Notes: generated from the sequence alone by a model not told the origin. Numbered from the stretch's first letter, positions 9,698 to 20,600 are shown. The stretch is DNA of 64,000 bases from an uncultured Bacilli bacterium (GCA_934163035.1 CAKPJX010000004.1:34592-98591); one strand, 5' to 3'. Numbers and translations are program-made.

Positions 9698-10170
9698 TGG
9701 ATATAGATTTAACCGCAATTAATAGAGAAGATAAAGAAAAAATTGATATTACTAATACATATAAAATTGATAGTAATTATTTTACCAATAGCAGTGTCAA
9801 GGATGTAAAGGATTTATCATTAACAGGAGAAATATACAGAAGACCAGGTGAAGATATAAATGAGGAAATGAATTATATAAAAGCTTCTGTAACAGCCACT
9901 CTAGTACTTGAAGATTCTATATCACTTGAACCTGTTGACTATAAAATATCATTTGAATATGACGACATAATAGAAGAAAATTGGAAAAAAGATGAAAATA
10001 CACTTGATATATTTCAATTTTTGTGGGAAAATATTGAACTGGAGATCCCCTTACATTTTACTAAGGTTAAAGATCTCAGTAAATTTCATGGGGATGGATG
10101 GAGATTGATTAGTGAAGATGAACTAAAAGATACTAATAATCCATTTAGTGATTTATTAAAAGATTTATAA
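9697..10170 (+). CDS. yceD: YceD/DUF177 family protein next to L32
   Basis: A 157-residue acidic cytosolic protein of the DUF177 (YceD) family. The identification rests on the DLSLTGEIYRRPG-type core, the length and its position immediately upstream of rpmF, an arrangement conserved across bacteria and plastids, where YceD is implicated in 23S rRNA accumulation. The usual conserved C-terminal cysteine segment of some DUF177 proteins is not visible. Start ATG overlaps the preceding stop (TAATG), with GAAAGAGGT about 9 nt upstream. Assigned with good but not complete confidence because the sequence is divergent. Confidence 0.7.
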   Translation: MDIDLTAINREDKEKIDITNTYKIDSNYFTNSSVKDVKDLSLTGEIYRRPGEDINEEMNYIKASVTATLVLEDSISLEPVDYKISFEYDDIIEENWKKDENTLDIFQFLWENIELEIPLHFTKVKDLSKFHGDGWRLISEDELKDTNNPFSDLLKDL

Positions 10171-10183
10171 AAGGAGTGATAAA

Positions 10184-10390
10184 ATGATGAAGTTAGATAT
10201 TCAACTATTTGCAGTACCTTTCCGTAAAGTGTCAAAGACAAGAAAAAGACAAAGAAGAAGTCATAATGCTATGGAAGTTCCTGGAATGACAAAATGTCCA
10301 AGCTGTGGTGAAACTATTAAACCACATAGAGTTTGCCCAAAATGTGGAACTTATAAAGGAAATAAAGTAGTAGAAAAAGAAGCAGCATAA
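10184..10390 (+). CDS. rpmF: Ribosomal protein L32 with an L27-like N-terminal extension
   Basis: A 68-residue large-subunit protein. The L32 core starts at A10-V-P-F-R-K and ends with a zinc ribbon (CPSCG and CPKCG). Unlike ordinary L32, which begins MAVPFR, translation must begin nine residues earlier: there is no ATG, GTG or TTG at the canonical position, and AAAGGAG is correctly placed before the tandem ATGATG at 10184. The extension MMKLDIQLF ends with KLDIQLFA, identical to the Prp-cleavage segment of L27 in this window (27440). Cleavage between F9 and A10 would give the normal Met-less L32 N-terminus. A terminator stem overlaps the end of the gene. Confidence 0.95.
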   Translation: MMKLDIQLFAVPFRKVSKTRKRQRRSHNAMEVPGMTKCPSCGETIKPHRVCPKCGTYKGNKVVEKEAA

Positions 10391-10406
10391 TATCACTGCT
10401 TTTTTT
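10380..10406 (+). terminator. Intrinsic terminator after rpmF
   Basis: Stem AAGCAG (10380-10385) with CTGCTT (10396-10401), followed by an uninterrupted T-run to 10406. It overlaps the last codons of rpmF. Confidence 0.7.
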
Positions 10407-10418
10407 GTTGAAAAATTC

Positions 10419-10447
10419 TTGATAAAGAAAAAAATATATTGTATACT
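10419..10447 (+). promoter_or_regulatory. Promoter for the giant pilin-like adhesin
   Basis: TTGATA (10419-10424), exact 17-bp spacer, TATACT (10442-10447). It lies directly after the rpmF terminator and predicts a 26-nt leader to the ATG at 10480, which has GGGAGGT upstream. Confidence 0.7.
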
Positions 10448-10479
10448 TTTACTAGATAAGGTAGTGGGAGGTACAATAG

Positions 10480-13400
10480 ATGAAGTCTATAACAAAAAGG
10501 AATGGAGGATTCACTTTAGTAGAGTTAGTTGTAGCTGTAGCTATATTAGGCATTATTACAGCAATAGCTCTACCAACAATTGGAAATCTCAAAAATAAGA
10601 ATGAAAGAAAGAAATATGTATCATATGAAAATTCAATAACATCATCAGCTAAACTGTACATTGATCAATATGAAGAAGATGTATTTAATAAAAAGGATGC
10701 TAATCAGCAATGTAAGTCTATAACATATGGTGACTTAAAAAATCATAATTTACTTAAGGACTACAATTTAGATAACGTCACATGTAGTGGTATCGGTAGT
10801 GAAGACGATCCTAACGACGACAAAATAGTAGCTTATGTCGTTAAAGATTCGTCTGGTAACTACAAATATTATCCAAGAGTTACTTGCCAAAAAGACGGGA
10901 AAGAAGTATTTAGAAGTATTGGCACATTACCTTTGTCATGCGAAAAAACAAAGGATTTAACAGCCAAAATTACAACATCAGATACTTGCTTCTATCAAAG
11001 CAATAATGAAGAAATAGATATATCAATAAAACAAATAGAACGAGAACAAGAATATGATCTTTATTACGCCTTGATTGATCTTAAAAGTGCCAGAAATCCA
11101 GATGCTATAGAAAAATTGAAATACACAAAAAAGGGTAGCTATAAGGGGGAACAAACTAAAATAACAATTGATGTATCAGAATGCATATTAAAGGAAGAAG
11201 ATTATAAAGAGTATAAATTAGTATTAATGTATACTTTTGGAGATAATGAAGAACCTAAATATGTAGTAGTAAATAAAACTATCAGAGTAGACTATGCTAA
11301 GCCTATAATGGAAATTAACGCAAAAAAATCTGATGATAATAGCGACTACAAAGGTGGTTCTTGGACCAACCAAGATGTAACCTTGAGTGCAACAGCAAAA
11401 AATAATTGTGGAAAAACAATTGAGATGAAAGAAAGCTCAAGTGGTGAAAAAACAATAACAGTCAGTAAAGAAGGAAAGCACACAGTAGAATTTACTACTC
11501 CATATGGAAATAATAAGCAAGCAACTGCAAGTATAGACGTAAATATAGATAAAACAGCTCCTACAGTTGAAATAGCATATGGAAATACTACTAAGACATA
11601 TACTGGTGATAATAAGAAAAATGTTTTTGACATATCAAATGTTGCATCAATTACAGATAAATCTGCCAAAGCAGAAATTGATAAAATAAAATGGTATAAG
11701 AATGATATTAACTATTATGTTAAAATAACCGATAAATACACTATAGGATCAACTAAGTTGATTAAAAATGTCATTCATAAATCACCAACAGATTCCGAGA
11801 AAGCAAAAAATGACCCACAACCAAAAGCTATCGAAAATAGTGTTAATAAAGAAACAAATATGTTGGAAGAACGAACAGTAAGTTTAGAAGACACTGGTTA
11901 TAGACAAGGTTGGTATACGGTAGAAGATATGGCTGGAAATAAAACAAGCGTAAGATTAACTGCTGCGCTTGATCAAGAAAAACCAACATCACCAACTTCA
12001 ACAATTTCAACGACAAAAATAAATCAAACAAAACAAACATCATACAATGGTACTTGGACAAACCAAACAACAAATTGGAAAGAGTTTAATAGTAGTGATC
12101 AAAGCTATGGCTCAGGAGTGTCAGGAATATATTATCGAGAAGGCGGTCAAAATGACTGGAAAATAGTAGATAATTCATACACATTTAATAATATTGATAA
12201 AAAATTCTATCTAAAATCTGTAGATAAAGCAGGCAATGAAAGTACTGCAAGTGGACCATATATATTTAAAGTGGACCAAATTGCACCAACCTGTGAAACT
12301 ACATATTCGGGTGGATACAATGGAGAATGGACAAGTAAAGATGTAATTTTAGTTGGAGTTTGTCAGGACAATGCAAGTGGATGTACAAGTGAAACTCAAA
12401 ATGTCAGTAAGAAATTAACAAAAAGTAAGAGTTCTGCTGCCAGCCCAGGTACAGTCCAAGATGTAGCTGGAAACAAAACAACATGTCCTAATAAGGCATA
12501 TAAAATAGATAAGACAACACCAAGATGTTCAATTGCTGCATCAGGTGTTCAAGGCGATAGTAGTTGGTATAAAAGTAAAGTAGACTTAAAACTATCCGCA
12601 AAAACAGATGGGCCAAGCAAAATTAAATATACTTTAACAAATGCTAGAACCACCCAACCATCATATGATAATTCAACTGCAAAACAACAAGCAGCAGAAA
12701 CTAATGGTACAAATTGGTATGGATATGTAGAAAACGAAGCTGGAACTAAAAACAGCTGTGATATATTTATAAAAGTAGATACAATAGCTCCAACATGCCA
12801 AGTTAATATTGGTGGTGGAACTCCAGGTAAAAATGGATGGTACACATCAAATGTAGCATTAAAATTAAATAGAATAGAGGATAATGGAAGCCCTATTAAA
12901 GGTTATGGATTAAGCCAAGGAACAACAAAAAATAAGTATAACAGTACAACAACTGGAACCCAAAGTAATTCCACAGCATCTGGAACAACATGGTATGGCT
13001 ATATAAAAGATGAAGCTGGTAATGAAGGAAGCTGTAAAACAGCTAGAGCGATAAAAGTTGACACAACAACACCAACTTGTAGTATAGCAGCAAGAGGCAC
13101 AGAGGGAAACAATGGTTGGTATAGATCTGATGTAACATTGACTTTAGATGCCAAAGCAAAAGGTGCTAGTGGTATTAGTTATGATCTAACAAAATCGACT
13201 ACACCAACATATAAAGGAAGTAATACATTGACTCAGTCAACTGAGACTACCAACACCATAATATATGGCTATGTAGAAAATGACGCTGGAACAGCTACGA
13301 ACTGTCAAAAAAGTATAAAAATTGACAAGACACCACCAACAGTAGTATTAACAGCAGCAAATATGAATAGTAAAACTAACATATATGGTAATCAAACATT

Positions 13401-15231
13401 TAGTGGCACTGTTAATACTAATAATGGTTTCCATATATTTGATATTTCAAATGTAGCAAACATTTCATCATCATCAAATAGTACTGCTATTAATAGTATC
13501 AAATGGTATGGTAAAGATGGTGTATATTATACTCCAACAATAACTGATTCTAATGGTATAGATCAAACATATTGGAAATGGAATAATTCTAACGTTAGTC
13601 CAACGGCAAGTGCAACTTCCAAAAATGCTTCTGCTACTAACAGTAATAGAAGAAACAATAAAAATGGAAATACAAGTGTTAGTGATCCGTTTAGTCTTGG
13701 TGGAAACGGCTATAGACAAGGTTGGTACACAGTAACAGATGTAGCAGGAAACCAGACAAAAGTTCAAGTGATTGTTGCAAATGATAATAAAGCGCCTTCT
13801 GCTCCAACCGCAACTGTTAAAGTAGGTGGTACTACAAAAAATGGGCAAAAAAGCTACAATAGTGGATGGACAAAAGATAAGATAGTTTGGTCTAATTTCC
13901 AATCAACAGAAACAAACGCTATGTCACCAGTTACATATTACTATAAAAATGCATCCAATAATACATGGAAAAAGTTCGGTTCAACATCATACACATATCC
14001 ACAGAACAGTGGCAAGAAAAAGGAAAAGGAAATGAATAGAACTTATTATATAAAAGCAATAGATGCCGCCGGAAATGAGAGTGCACAAAGTGGCCCATTT
14101 ATATTTAAAATCGATCAAATATCACCAACCTGTGAAACAAAATATACAGGTGGATACGATGGTGACTGGACAAAAAACAGCGTTACATTAAGAGGTGTAT
14201 GTTCTGATACTGGAGGAAGTGGCTGCGTTAAAACAAATTATGATGCAAAAATTTCATCAGCTGGAAGCGGAAATTATAGTCCTGGCACAGTATATGATAA
14301 GGCTGGTAATAGTACCATATGTGGTGAGAAGAGTGTTAAAATAGATGGTGATACACCTTCAATAACAGTAAAAGCATATAAAAAGAAAACAAAGTCATGC
14401 ACTGGGATACTTTGGTGGGAAAAATGTTCATACAAATTATCAGATAATGCTCTAAAGGAAACTTCATATAAAGATGGCAAAATCAAAAACTTAAAATATA
14501 AAGATACAGTAAATGGTTGGTTAAATGGTAAAAATTATGGAGGAGGAATATATTTTGAAATAACTGCTTCAGATAACAGTTCACATATTAAAACAACTTG
14601 GTCATGGAATGCAGGCAATCAAACTTATGATGAGGCAAAATCAAGCAGTAATTTAAAATCATCTCAAAAGTCAGACTTCACAGACAATAAAAAAACAATT
14701 ACAGTTTCAGGATTGAATGATGCTCAGTTACATATTAATGAAGAGGGATATAGAATATTAAAATTCACTGCTGAAGATCAGGCTGGACACAGTAGGACTG
14801 TAAATATAAGAGTACCACTTGATAAAACAGCTCCATCATTCACCTTAGTAAAGGCAAACAATGTTGAGCGAGTAAGCAAAAATGCCTATGCTACATGTAT
14901 AAAAGTAGCTCACGACGTGAGTTTATCGAAAACAACTCTTCAGAAAATAAGTGGTAGATCTTATGAGTGTCCAAATCAAGAAACCTATGAAGACTATACT
15001 GGTAAATTTAAATATAGGTATAAAAATCAGGCTGCCGCTGGAAGCTATAGAAATTTAGATGATCAAACTTATTTAGGTTTTAACGGAATAAATGGCGTAT
15101 ATAATTCTTGTACAGCTATTAAGTTAACAGATAAAGCTGGTAACGAATCAGCAGAAACTAAGTTCTACATAAAAGGTGGACCAGGAAATAGCGCAGTAAT
15201 AACTAAAAATAGTACATGTAGCCTAAGTTAA
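10480..15231 (+). CDS. Giant type IV pilin-like adhesin with Cys-rich Ig-type repeats
   Basis: A 1583-residue exported protein. Residues 1-35 are a class III/type IV prepilin leader: basic tail, G10|F11-T-L-V-E15-L cleavage and methylation motif with Glu at +5, and a hydrophobic helix. The rest is about ten times longer than a normal pilin and consists of repeats separated by DKTAPT/DTIAPTC linkers. Residues 357-677 and 949-1289 are a duplicated multi-domain block (each with GYRQGWYTV, FKxDQIxPTCET and GGYxGxWT); between them lie three 90-residue Cys-containing modules starting near 677, 767 and 861. I infer a pilus- or pseudopilus-anchored adhesin with intradomain disulfides. The prepilin peptidase at 38805 and PilC-type protein at 37417 are the likely export partners. 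A strong terminator follows. Confidence 0.88.
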   Translation: MKSITKRNGGFTLVELVVAVAILGIITAIALPTIGNLKNKNERKKYVSYENSITSSAKLYIDQYEEDVFNKKDANQQCKSITYGDLKNHNLLKDYNLDNVTCSGIGSEDDPNDDKIVAYVVKDSSGNYKYYPRVTCQKDGKEVFRSIGTLPLSCEKTKDLTAKITTSDTCFYQSNNEEIDISIKQIEREQEYDLYYALIDLKSARNPDAIEKLKYTKKGSYKGEQTKITIDVSECILKEEDYKEYKLVLMYTFGDNEEPKYVVVNKTIRVDYAKPIMEINAKKSDDNSDYKGGSWTNQDVTLSATAKNNCGKTIEMKESSSGEKTITVSKEGKHTVEFTTPYGNNKQATASIDVNIDKTAPTVEIAYGNTTKTYTGDNKKNVFDISNVASITDKSAKAEIDKIKWYKNDINYYVKITDKYTIGSTKLIKNVIHKSPTDSEKAKNDPQPKAIENSVNKETNMLEERTVSLEDTGYRQGWYTVEDMAGNKTSVRLTAALDQEKPTSPTSTISTTKINQTKQTSYNGTWTNQTTNWKEFNSSDQSYGSGVSGIYYREGGQNDWKIVDNSYTFNNIDKKFYLKSVDKAGNESTASGPYIFKVDQIAPTCETTYSGGYNGEWTSKDVILVGVCQDNASGCTSETQNVSKKLTKSKSSAASPGTVQDVAGNKTTCPNKAYKIDKTTPRCSIAASGVQGDSSWYKSKVDLKLSAKTDGPSKIKYTLTNARTTQPSYDNSTAKQQAAETNGTNWYGYVENEAGTKNSCDIFIKVDTIAPTCQVNIGGGTPGKNGWYTSNVALKLNRIEDNGSPIKGYGLSQGTTKNKYNSTTTGTQSNSTASGTTWYGYIKDEAGNEGSCKTARAIKVDTTTPTCSIAARGTEGNNGWYRSDVTLTLDAKAKGASGISYDLTKSTTPTYKGSNTLTQSTETTNTIIYGYVENDAGTATNCQKSIKIDKTPPTVVLTAANMNSKTNIYGNQTFSGTVNTNNGFHIFDISNVANISSSSNSTAINSIKWYGKDGVYYTPTITDSNGIDQTYWKWNNSNVSPTASATSKNASATNSNRRNNKNGNTSVSDPFSLGGNGYRQGWYTVTDVAGNQTKVQVIVANDNKAPSAPTATVKVGGTTKNGQKSYNSGWTKDKIVWSNFQSTETNAMSPVTYYYKNASNNTWKKFGSTSYTYPQNSGKKKEKEMNRTYYIKAIDAAGNESAQSGPFIFKIDQISPTCETKYTGGYDGDWTKNSVTLRGVCSDTGGSGCVKTNYDAKISSAGSGNYSPGTVYDKAGNSTICGEKSVKIDGDTPSITVKAYKKKTKSCTGILWWEKCSYKLSDNALKETSYKDGKIKNLKYKDTVNGWLNGKNYGGGIYFEITASDNSSHIKTTWSWNAGNQTYDEAKSSSNLKSSQKSDFTDNKKTITVSGLNDAQLHINEEGYRILKFTAEDQAGHSRTVNIRVPLDKTAPSFTLVKANNVERVSKNAYATCIKVAHDVSLSKTTLQKISGRSYECPNQETYEDYTGKFKYRYKNQAAAGSYRNLDDQTYLGFNGINGVYNSCTAIKLTDKAGNESAETKFYIKGGPGNSAVITKNSTCSLS

Positions 15232-15237
15232 ATTCAT

Positions 15238-15271
15238 AATAGCTAATGTCAAAACATTAGCTATTTTTTTT
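15238..15271 (+). terminator. Strong intrinsic terminator after the giant adhesin
   Basis: A perfect 12-bp stem (15238-15249 with 15254-15265), CAAA loop, and eight T residues (15264-15271). Confidence 0.9.
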
Positions 15272-15278
15272 GATCATC

Positions 15279-15307
15279 TTGTCCAAATATAAATAAACAG
15301 ATATAAT
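15279..15307 (+). promoter_or_regulatory. addAB promoter with minimal leader
   Basis: TTGTCC (15279-15284), 17-bp spacer, TATAAT (15302-15307). Start near G15314 coincides with AGAGGTGAT, so the leader before the ATG at 15324 is about 10 nt. Confidence 0.65.
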
Positions 15308-15323
15308 TAAAGAGGTGATAAAA

Positions 15324-17663
15324 ATGAATATATCAAAATATAAAGATGACAATTTAATAATAGTTTGTCCCACTGAAGAAAAAAATAAAATACTAGAAGA
15401 ATTAAGTAGTGATAAGAACTTTTATAATATAAAATTTATGACTAAAGAAGAATTTAAATCCAATTATTATTTTTCTTATGATGAAGAGGCTCTAAGCTAC
15501 CTAATGGAGGAATACAATTACTCTCTAGACGTAGCTAAAGTATATCTAAATAATTTATATATAATAGAAGATGATAAAGAATATAAAGATGCTAAATTAG
15601 TCTTTTTAAGCAAGTTAAAAAAAGAATTATCATCAAAGAAACTTCTTCATACTAATCCCTCATTTAAAAACTATCTAGAAAAAAGAAAAGTAATAACTAT
15701 ATCATATTATGATCTAGATAAATATGAAGAAAAAATGCTTGGTATAAAAGATAATCATGAAAATGAACAAGTTGTTTTAAATGTTAAAGTAGTTGAAAAT
15801 AATACTATTGAAGAAGAAGTAAATAATGTTTGTCTAAAGATTATAGAATTACTTAATATGGGTATTGATATAAATAAAATATATCTTACCAATATCACAA
15901 GTGAATATCTATATACTTTAAAAAAGATCTTTTCATACTACAATATTCCTATAAATATTGATATGAAAAATTCAATATATCCAACTAAAGTAGTTCAAGA
16001 CTTCTTAACTAATGAAACACTTGATCAAACAGATCCTAAAAAGCAATCTATAAATAATAAAATAACCTCTATTATCTCATCCCTTGCCATGTTAGATAAA
16101 GACACAAAATCATATCATGATATATTAATAGATAAATTAAAAAATACTTATATTAGTCCTCCTAAATATAGTAACGCTATTAATATTAAAAATCTTTTCA
16201 ACGAAGAATTCCACTCTGATGAATATGTCTTTATACTAGGTCTAAATAGAGATATACTTCCTAAAGTCTATCAAGATACTGAATATATTACTGATAATAT
16301 TAAAGATGAAGTTGCAATGTATAAAACCCCTTATCTAAATAAAAGATCTAAACTACTAACTGCTAAAGTTATCTCATCTATAAAAAATGTCTTTATATCA
16401 TATAAATTATCATCATCATTCTCCTCATTTTATAAGTCTAACTTAATAACTGATTATAATTTAGAAGTAGTAAAACCTGATCCAATAAATTATAATTATT
16501 CAAATATTTATAACAAAATTACTCTAGGTAAAAAACTAGATCTATATAATTTATATGGAATTAAAGATGATACCTTAAAACTTTTATATTCTAATACTTC
16601 TATTAACTATAAAACATACTCTAATGAGTTTACTGGTATAGATAATGATTTATATCTAAAAAATCTTCCTTTTCCTCTAAAACTATCTTATACCAGTCTA
16701 AATAGTTATAGTGAATGTCAGTTTAAATACTATATTAAATACGTCTTAAAACTAGATCCTTTCACTGATAATTTCAGTGCCTATATTGGTTCCCTTTATC
16801 ATCAAATATTATCACTATATAATAGGACTAATTTTGATTTTGAAAAAGAGTGGAGTAGCTATTTAGAGACAAGAGAATTATCTGTAAAAGAAAGACTATT
16901 ACTAGTTAAAATAAAAAAAGATTTAAAAAACTTAATAGAAGAGTTAAAGAAAAAAGAATTATTAACTGGCTATAACGATAATTATTATGAAAAGAAAATA
17001 GATATTGATATCTCTTCTGATATATCTGTAATCTTTACTGGAACCATAGATAGAATTATGTATTATAGTGAGGTAAGTGATACTTATTTTTCTATAATAG
17101 ACTATAAAACTGGTACTATTGATACAAGTATAGAAAAAATTAAATATGGTCTTTCTATGCAATTACCAATCTATTTATATTTAATAAATTACTCTAAGGT
17201 ATTCACTAGTCCAATCTTTACCGGACTATATTATCAAAATATATTATTTAATTATCCAACATGGGATAAGAATTTAGAAAAAATAAAAAATGATCGTCTT
17301 CTTTTAAAAGGTTACTCAACAGATAAAAATAATATCCTAGAACGTTTTGATTCAACTATTGAAAAAAGCTCTTTAATTAAAGGAATGTCCTATGATGAAG
17401 AAAAAGGCTTTTCTCGTAATTCCAAATTGATAAATGATGATACTTTATATGAATTATTAAACTATACTAAAAACTATATTAATAAGACCAAAGATAATAT
17501 TTTAAATGCCAACTTTTCTATTGATCCTAAAGTATATAGTGGTAATAATATCTCATGTAATTTTTGTAAATATAAAGACTTATGCTATATGATGGAAAAA
17601 GATTTAATCTATCTTGATAAAGTAGAAGATCTTTCTTTCTTAGGAGGTGATAATAATGCCTAA
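15324..17663 (+). CDS. addB: AddB-type helicase-nuclease subunit, short form
   Basis: Subunit of the AddAB (RexAB) double-strand-break resection enzyme. At 779 residues it is much shorter than B. subtilis AddB (about 1166). The C-terminal PD-(D/E)XK nuclease is present (GTID576R...D593-Y-K595) and so are the four iron-sulfur cysteines: C465 and C745-x2-C748-x5-C754, the spacing known in AddB. No Walker A motif is visible in the N-terminus, so the helicase-like half seems reduced and non-ATP-binding. I chose ATG 15324 (AGAGGTGAT upstream) over the GTG at 15315, which lies inside the ribosome site. The gene overlaps addA by 8 nt. Confidence 0.88.
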   Translation: MNISKYKDDNLIIVCPTEEKNKILEELSSDKNFYNIKFMTKEEFKSNYYFSYDEEALSYLMEEYNYSLDVAKVYLNNLYIIEDDKEYKDAKLVFLSKLKKELSSKKLLHTNPSFKNYLEKRKVITISYYDLDKYEEKMLGIKDNHENEQVVLNVKVVENNTIEEEVNNVCLKIIELLNMGIDINKIYLTNITSEYLYTLKKIFSYYNIPINIDMKNSIYPTKVVQDFLTNETLDQTDPKKQSINNKITSIISSLAMLDKDTKSYHDILIDKLKNTYISPPKYSNAINIKNLFNEEFHSDEYVFILGLNRDILPKVYQDTEYITDNIKDEVAMYKTPYLNKRSKLLTAKVISSIKNVFISYKLSSSFSSFYKSNLITDYNLEVVKPDPINYNYSNIYNKITLGKKLDLYNLYGIKDDTLKLLYSNTSINYKTYSNEFTGIDNDLYLKNLPFPLKLSYTSLNSYSECQFKYYIKYVLKLDPFTDNFSAYIGSLYHQILSLYNRTNFDFEKEWSSYLETRELSVKERLLLVKIKKDLKNLIEELKKKELLTGYNDNYYEKKIDIDISSDISVIFTGTIDRIMYYSEVSDTYFSIIDYKTGTIDTSIEKIKYGLSMQLPIYLYLINYSKVFTSPIFTGLYYQNILFNYPTWDKNLEKIKNDRLLLKGYSTDKNNILERFDSTIEKSSLIKGMSYDEEKGFSRNSKLINDDTLYELLNYTKNYINKTKDNILNANFSIDPKVYSGNNISCNFCKYKDLCYMMEKDLIYLDKVEDLSFLGGDNNA

Positions 17664-20600
17664 TTGGACTAAGGAACAGCAACTTGCGATTAATGAAGAT
17701 GGCAATAATATAATAGTCTCTGCTGGAGCAGGATCTGGTAAAACGGCTGTCCTATCAGAAAGAGTTAAAAGAAAACTAACTTCCGGTGTTCACATTAATT
17801 CTTTATTAATTTTAACTTTTACTAATGCTGCTGCTGCTGAAATGAAAGAGCGAATCAGAAAACTAATTACTAAAGATCCCACTCTAAAAGAAGAATTAGA
17901 TCTAATAGACTCTTCATATATCACCACATTCGATTCCTTTTCTCTTTCTATAGTTAAAAAATATCATACTAGACTAAACATAACTAAAAATATTAAAATA
18001 ACGGATGAAGTTTTAATTGATATTGAAAAAAATAAAATCTTAGAGGCTATCTTTAATGATTATTATAGTTCTAATAATATAAAATTTAATAAATTAATAA
18101 ATGACTTCTGTCTAAAAGATGATCAAGAGTTAAAAGATTATATATTAAATATTTATAAAAAAATAGAATTAAAGTATGATAAAGAAGAATATCTTAATAG
18201 CTATCTAGATAATTATTTTTCTCCTGAAAAACTTAATGAATATAATAATTTATATTATAAGATAATATTAGAAAAGAAAAATTTAATAAAAGAAAAACTA
18301 GATTCCTTAGAGTCATACGTTGATGGCGAATATTTTTATAAATTGCTTGATTCTATAAAACCATTATTAGATACTAAAAACTATAATGAAACAGTAACTA
18401 AATTAGATTTAAAAATGCCATCTCTTCCAAGAAATACTGAAGAAGAAGCTAAAGGTATCAAAAAGGATATTTCTGAATTAATAAAAGATATTAAATCGAT
18501 TTGTATTTATGAAAATGAAGCTGAAATTAAAGAAGATATCTTATCAACTAAAGATAATGTCTCTATAATTATTGATATTATAAAGTCTCTTGATCAAAAA
18601 CTAAAAGAGTTAAAAAAAGAAAAATCTTATTTTACATTTACTGATATTGCTACTCTTGCTATAAAAGTAGTGAGTGAAAATCAAGATATAAAAGAAGAAT
18701 TAACTAATAGTTTTAATGAAATAATGGTTGATGAGTATCAAGATACCTCTGATATTCAAGAAAAATTTATATCTCTGATCTCTAAGAATAATGTCTATAT
18801 GGTAGGTGATATAAAACAATCAATTTATCGCTTTAGAAATGCTAATCCCTACATATTTAAAAATAAATATGACTTATACTCTAAAACAGATAAAGGTATA
18901 AAAATTGATTTAAATAAAAACTTTAGATCTAGAGAAGAAGTCCTATCAAATATCAATTTATTATTTAATTTATTTATGGATGATGAAATAGGTGGTGCTA
19001 ATTATAAAGAATCCCATCAAATGATCTTTGGTAATAATATGTATAATGAAGAAGGAAAAACTAATCAAGATTACAATATGGATATAATTACTTATCTAGA
19101 TGATGATAAAAAAATATCCAAAGATGAACATGAAGCTTTTATAATTGGTAATGATATCAAAGAAAAGATTAATTCTAAGTATCAAGTATTTGATAAAGAA
19201 ACCTCTACATTAAGACCTATTAATTATTCTGATTTTGTTATTTTAATAGATAAAAGTAAAAGCTTTAATTTATATAAAAAAATATTTGAATATCTTCAAA
19301 TACCTCTTACTATTTTAAAAGATGAATCATTATCTGAAAAAGAAGATATCCTCGTATTAAGAAGCTTATTAAAATTACTTATTAATATTAAAAATAATAC
19401 TTTAAATGAAGAGTTTAAATATAATTTTATTTCCGTATCTAGAAGTTTTCTATATAAAACCTCTGATGAAGAAATATATAATATTTTTATAAATAATTCT
19501 TATGAAGATACCCCTTTATATAAAAAATGCCAAAGTCTAATAGATAGGATAGATATAACTTCTCCAGAAGAATTTATTTATGAATTATTAGAAGAATTTA
19601 ACTATGAAGAAAAAGTTCTAACTATTGGTAATGTTGACTCTCTTTTAACTAGATCTGAATATTTTTATAATCTAGTAAAATCATCATCCTCATCACTTTA
19701 TGATTTTATTGCCTACCTAGATACTTTATTTGATAAAGGATATGATTTAAAGTTTGCTGTCAATAACATCTCATCAAATAGTTGTAAAATAATGACTATT
19801 CATAAATCCAAAGGACTAGAGTTTACAATTTGCTATTTCGCAGGTTTTTCTAATAATTTTAATTTAAGTGAGTTAAGAGAAAAAATAAGTCATGATAATA
19901 ATTTAGGTATAATAATTCCAAAAGTTGATGAGTATTATAAGGATACCGCTTTAAAATACATCTTAAAAGATCGTACCAAAAAGGAAGAAATATCTGAAAA
20001 GATAAGACTATTATATGTTGCGATGACTAGAGCAAAAGAAAAGATGATTATTGTCTTAAAAGAACAAGAAGAAATAGAAGAGACCTTATCCTTTGTTTCG
20101 ACTTTTAAAAGACAAAAATATAATAATTTTGCAGCGATCATTAAAAGCATCTACTCAACAGTTCTACCATATGTTAAAAAGAGTAACGTTATTTGTGATA
20201 AAAAATATCTTCAAACAAATAGCGATCTATTATTAGATGATTTAAAAATAAATGAATCACTAATATTAAAACCTTTAGATATTAAAACGGAATTAGTAGA
20301 AGAAGAACATTTTTCTAAAGAAAATAAAAATATAATTACTAAAGAAGAAAAGAAACTCCTAGAATTTGGAACCAAAGTTCATGAAGCCCTTGAAATAATT
20401 GATTTTAAAGGTTTTGATAATAATAAATATAATTTTGAAAGTTTGATCTCAACTAAAATAGCATCATTCTTAAATAGTAAGATAATTAAAGATAATATTA
20501 GTTCTAAAATATATAAAGAATATGAATTTATTTATAAAAACAACAATATAATTAAACGGGGAATAATAGACTTATTAATTGAAAATGACAAAGAGTTCAT

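Noticed and set aside
10184..10390. Prophage origin of the LDIQLFA leader on L32
   Set aside because: Phage capsid proteins use such leaders, but no phage genes occur here and the L32 body, its yceD neighbour and its ribosome site are ordinary chromosomal ones.
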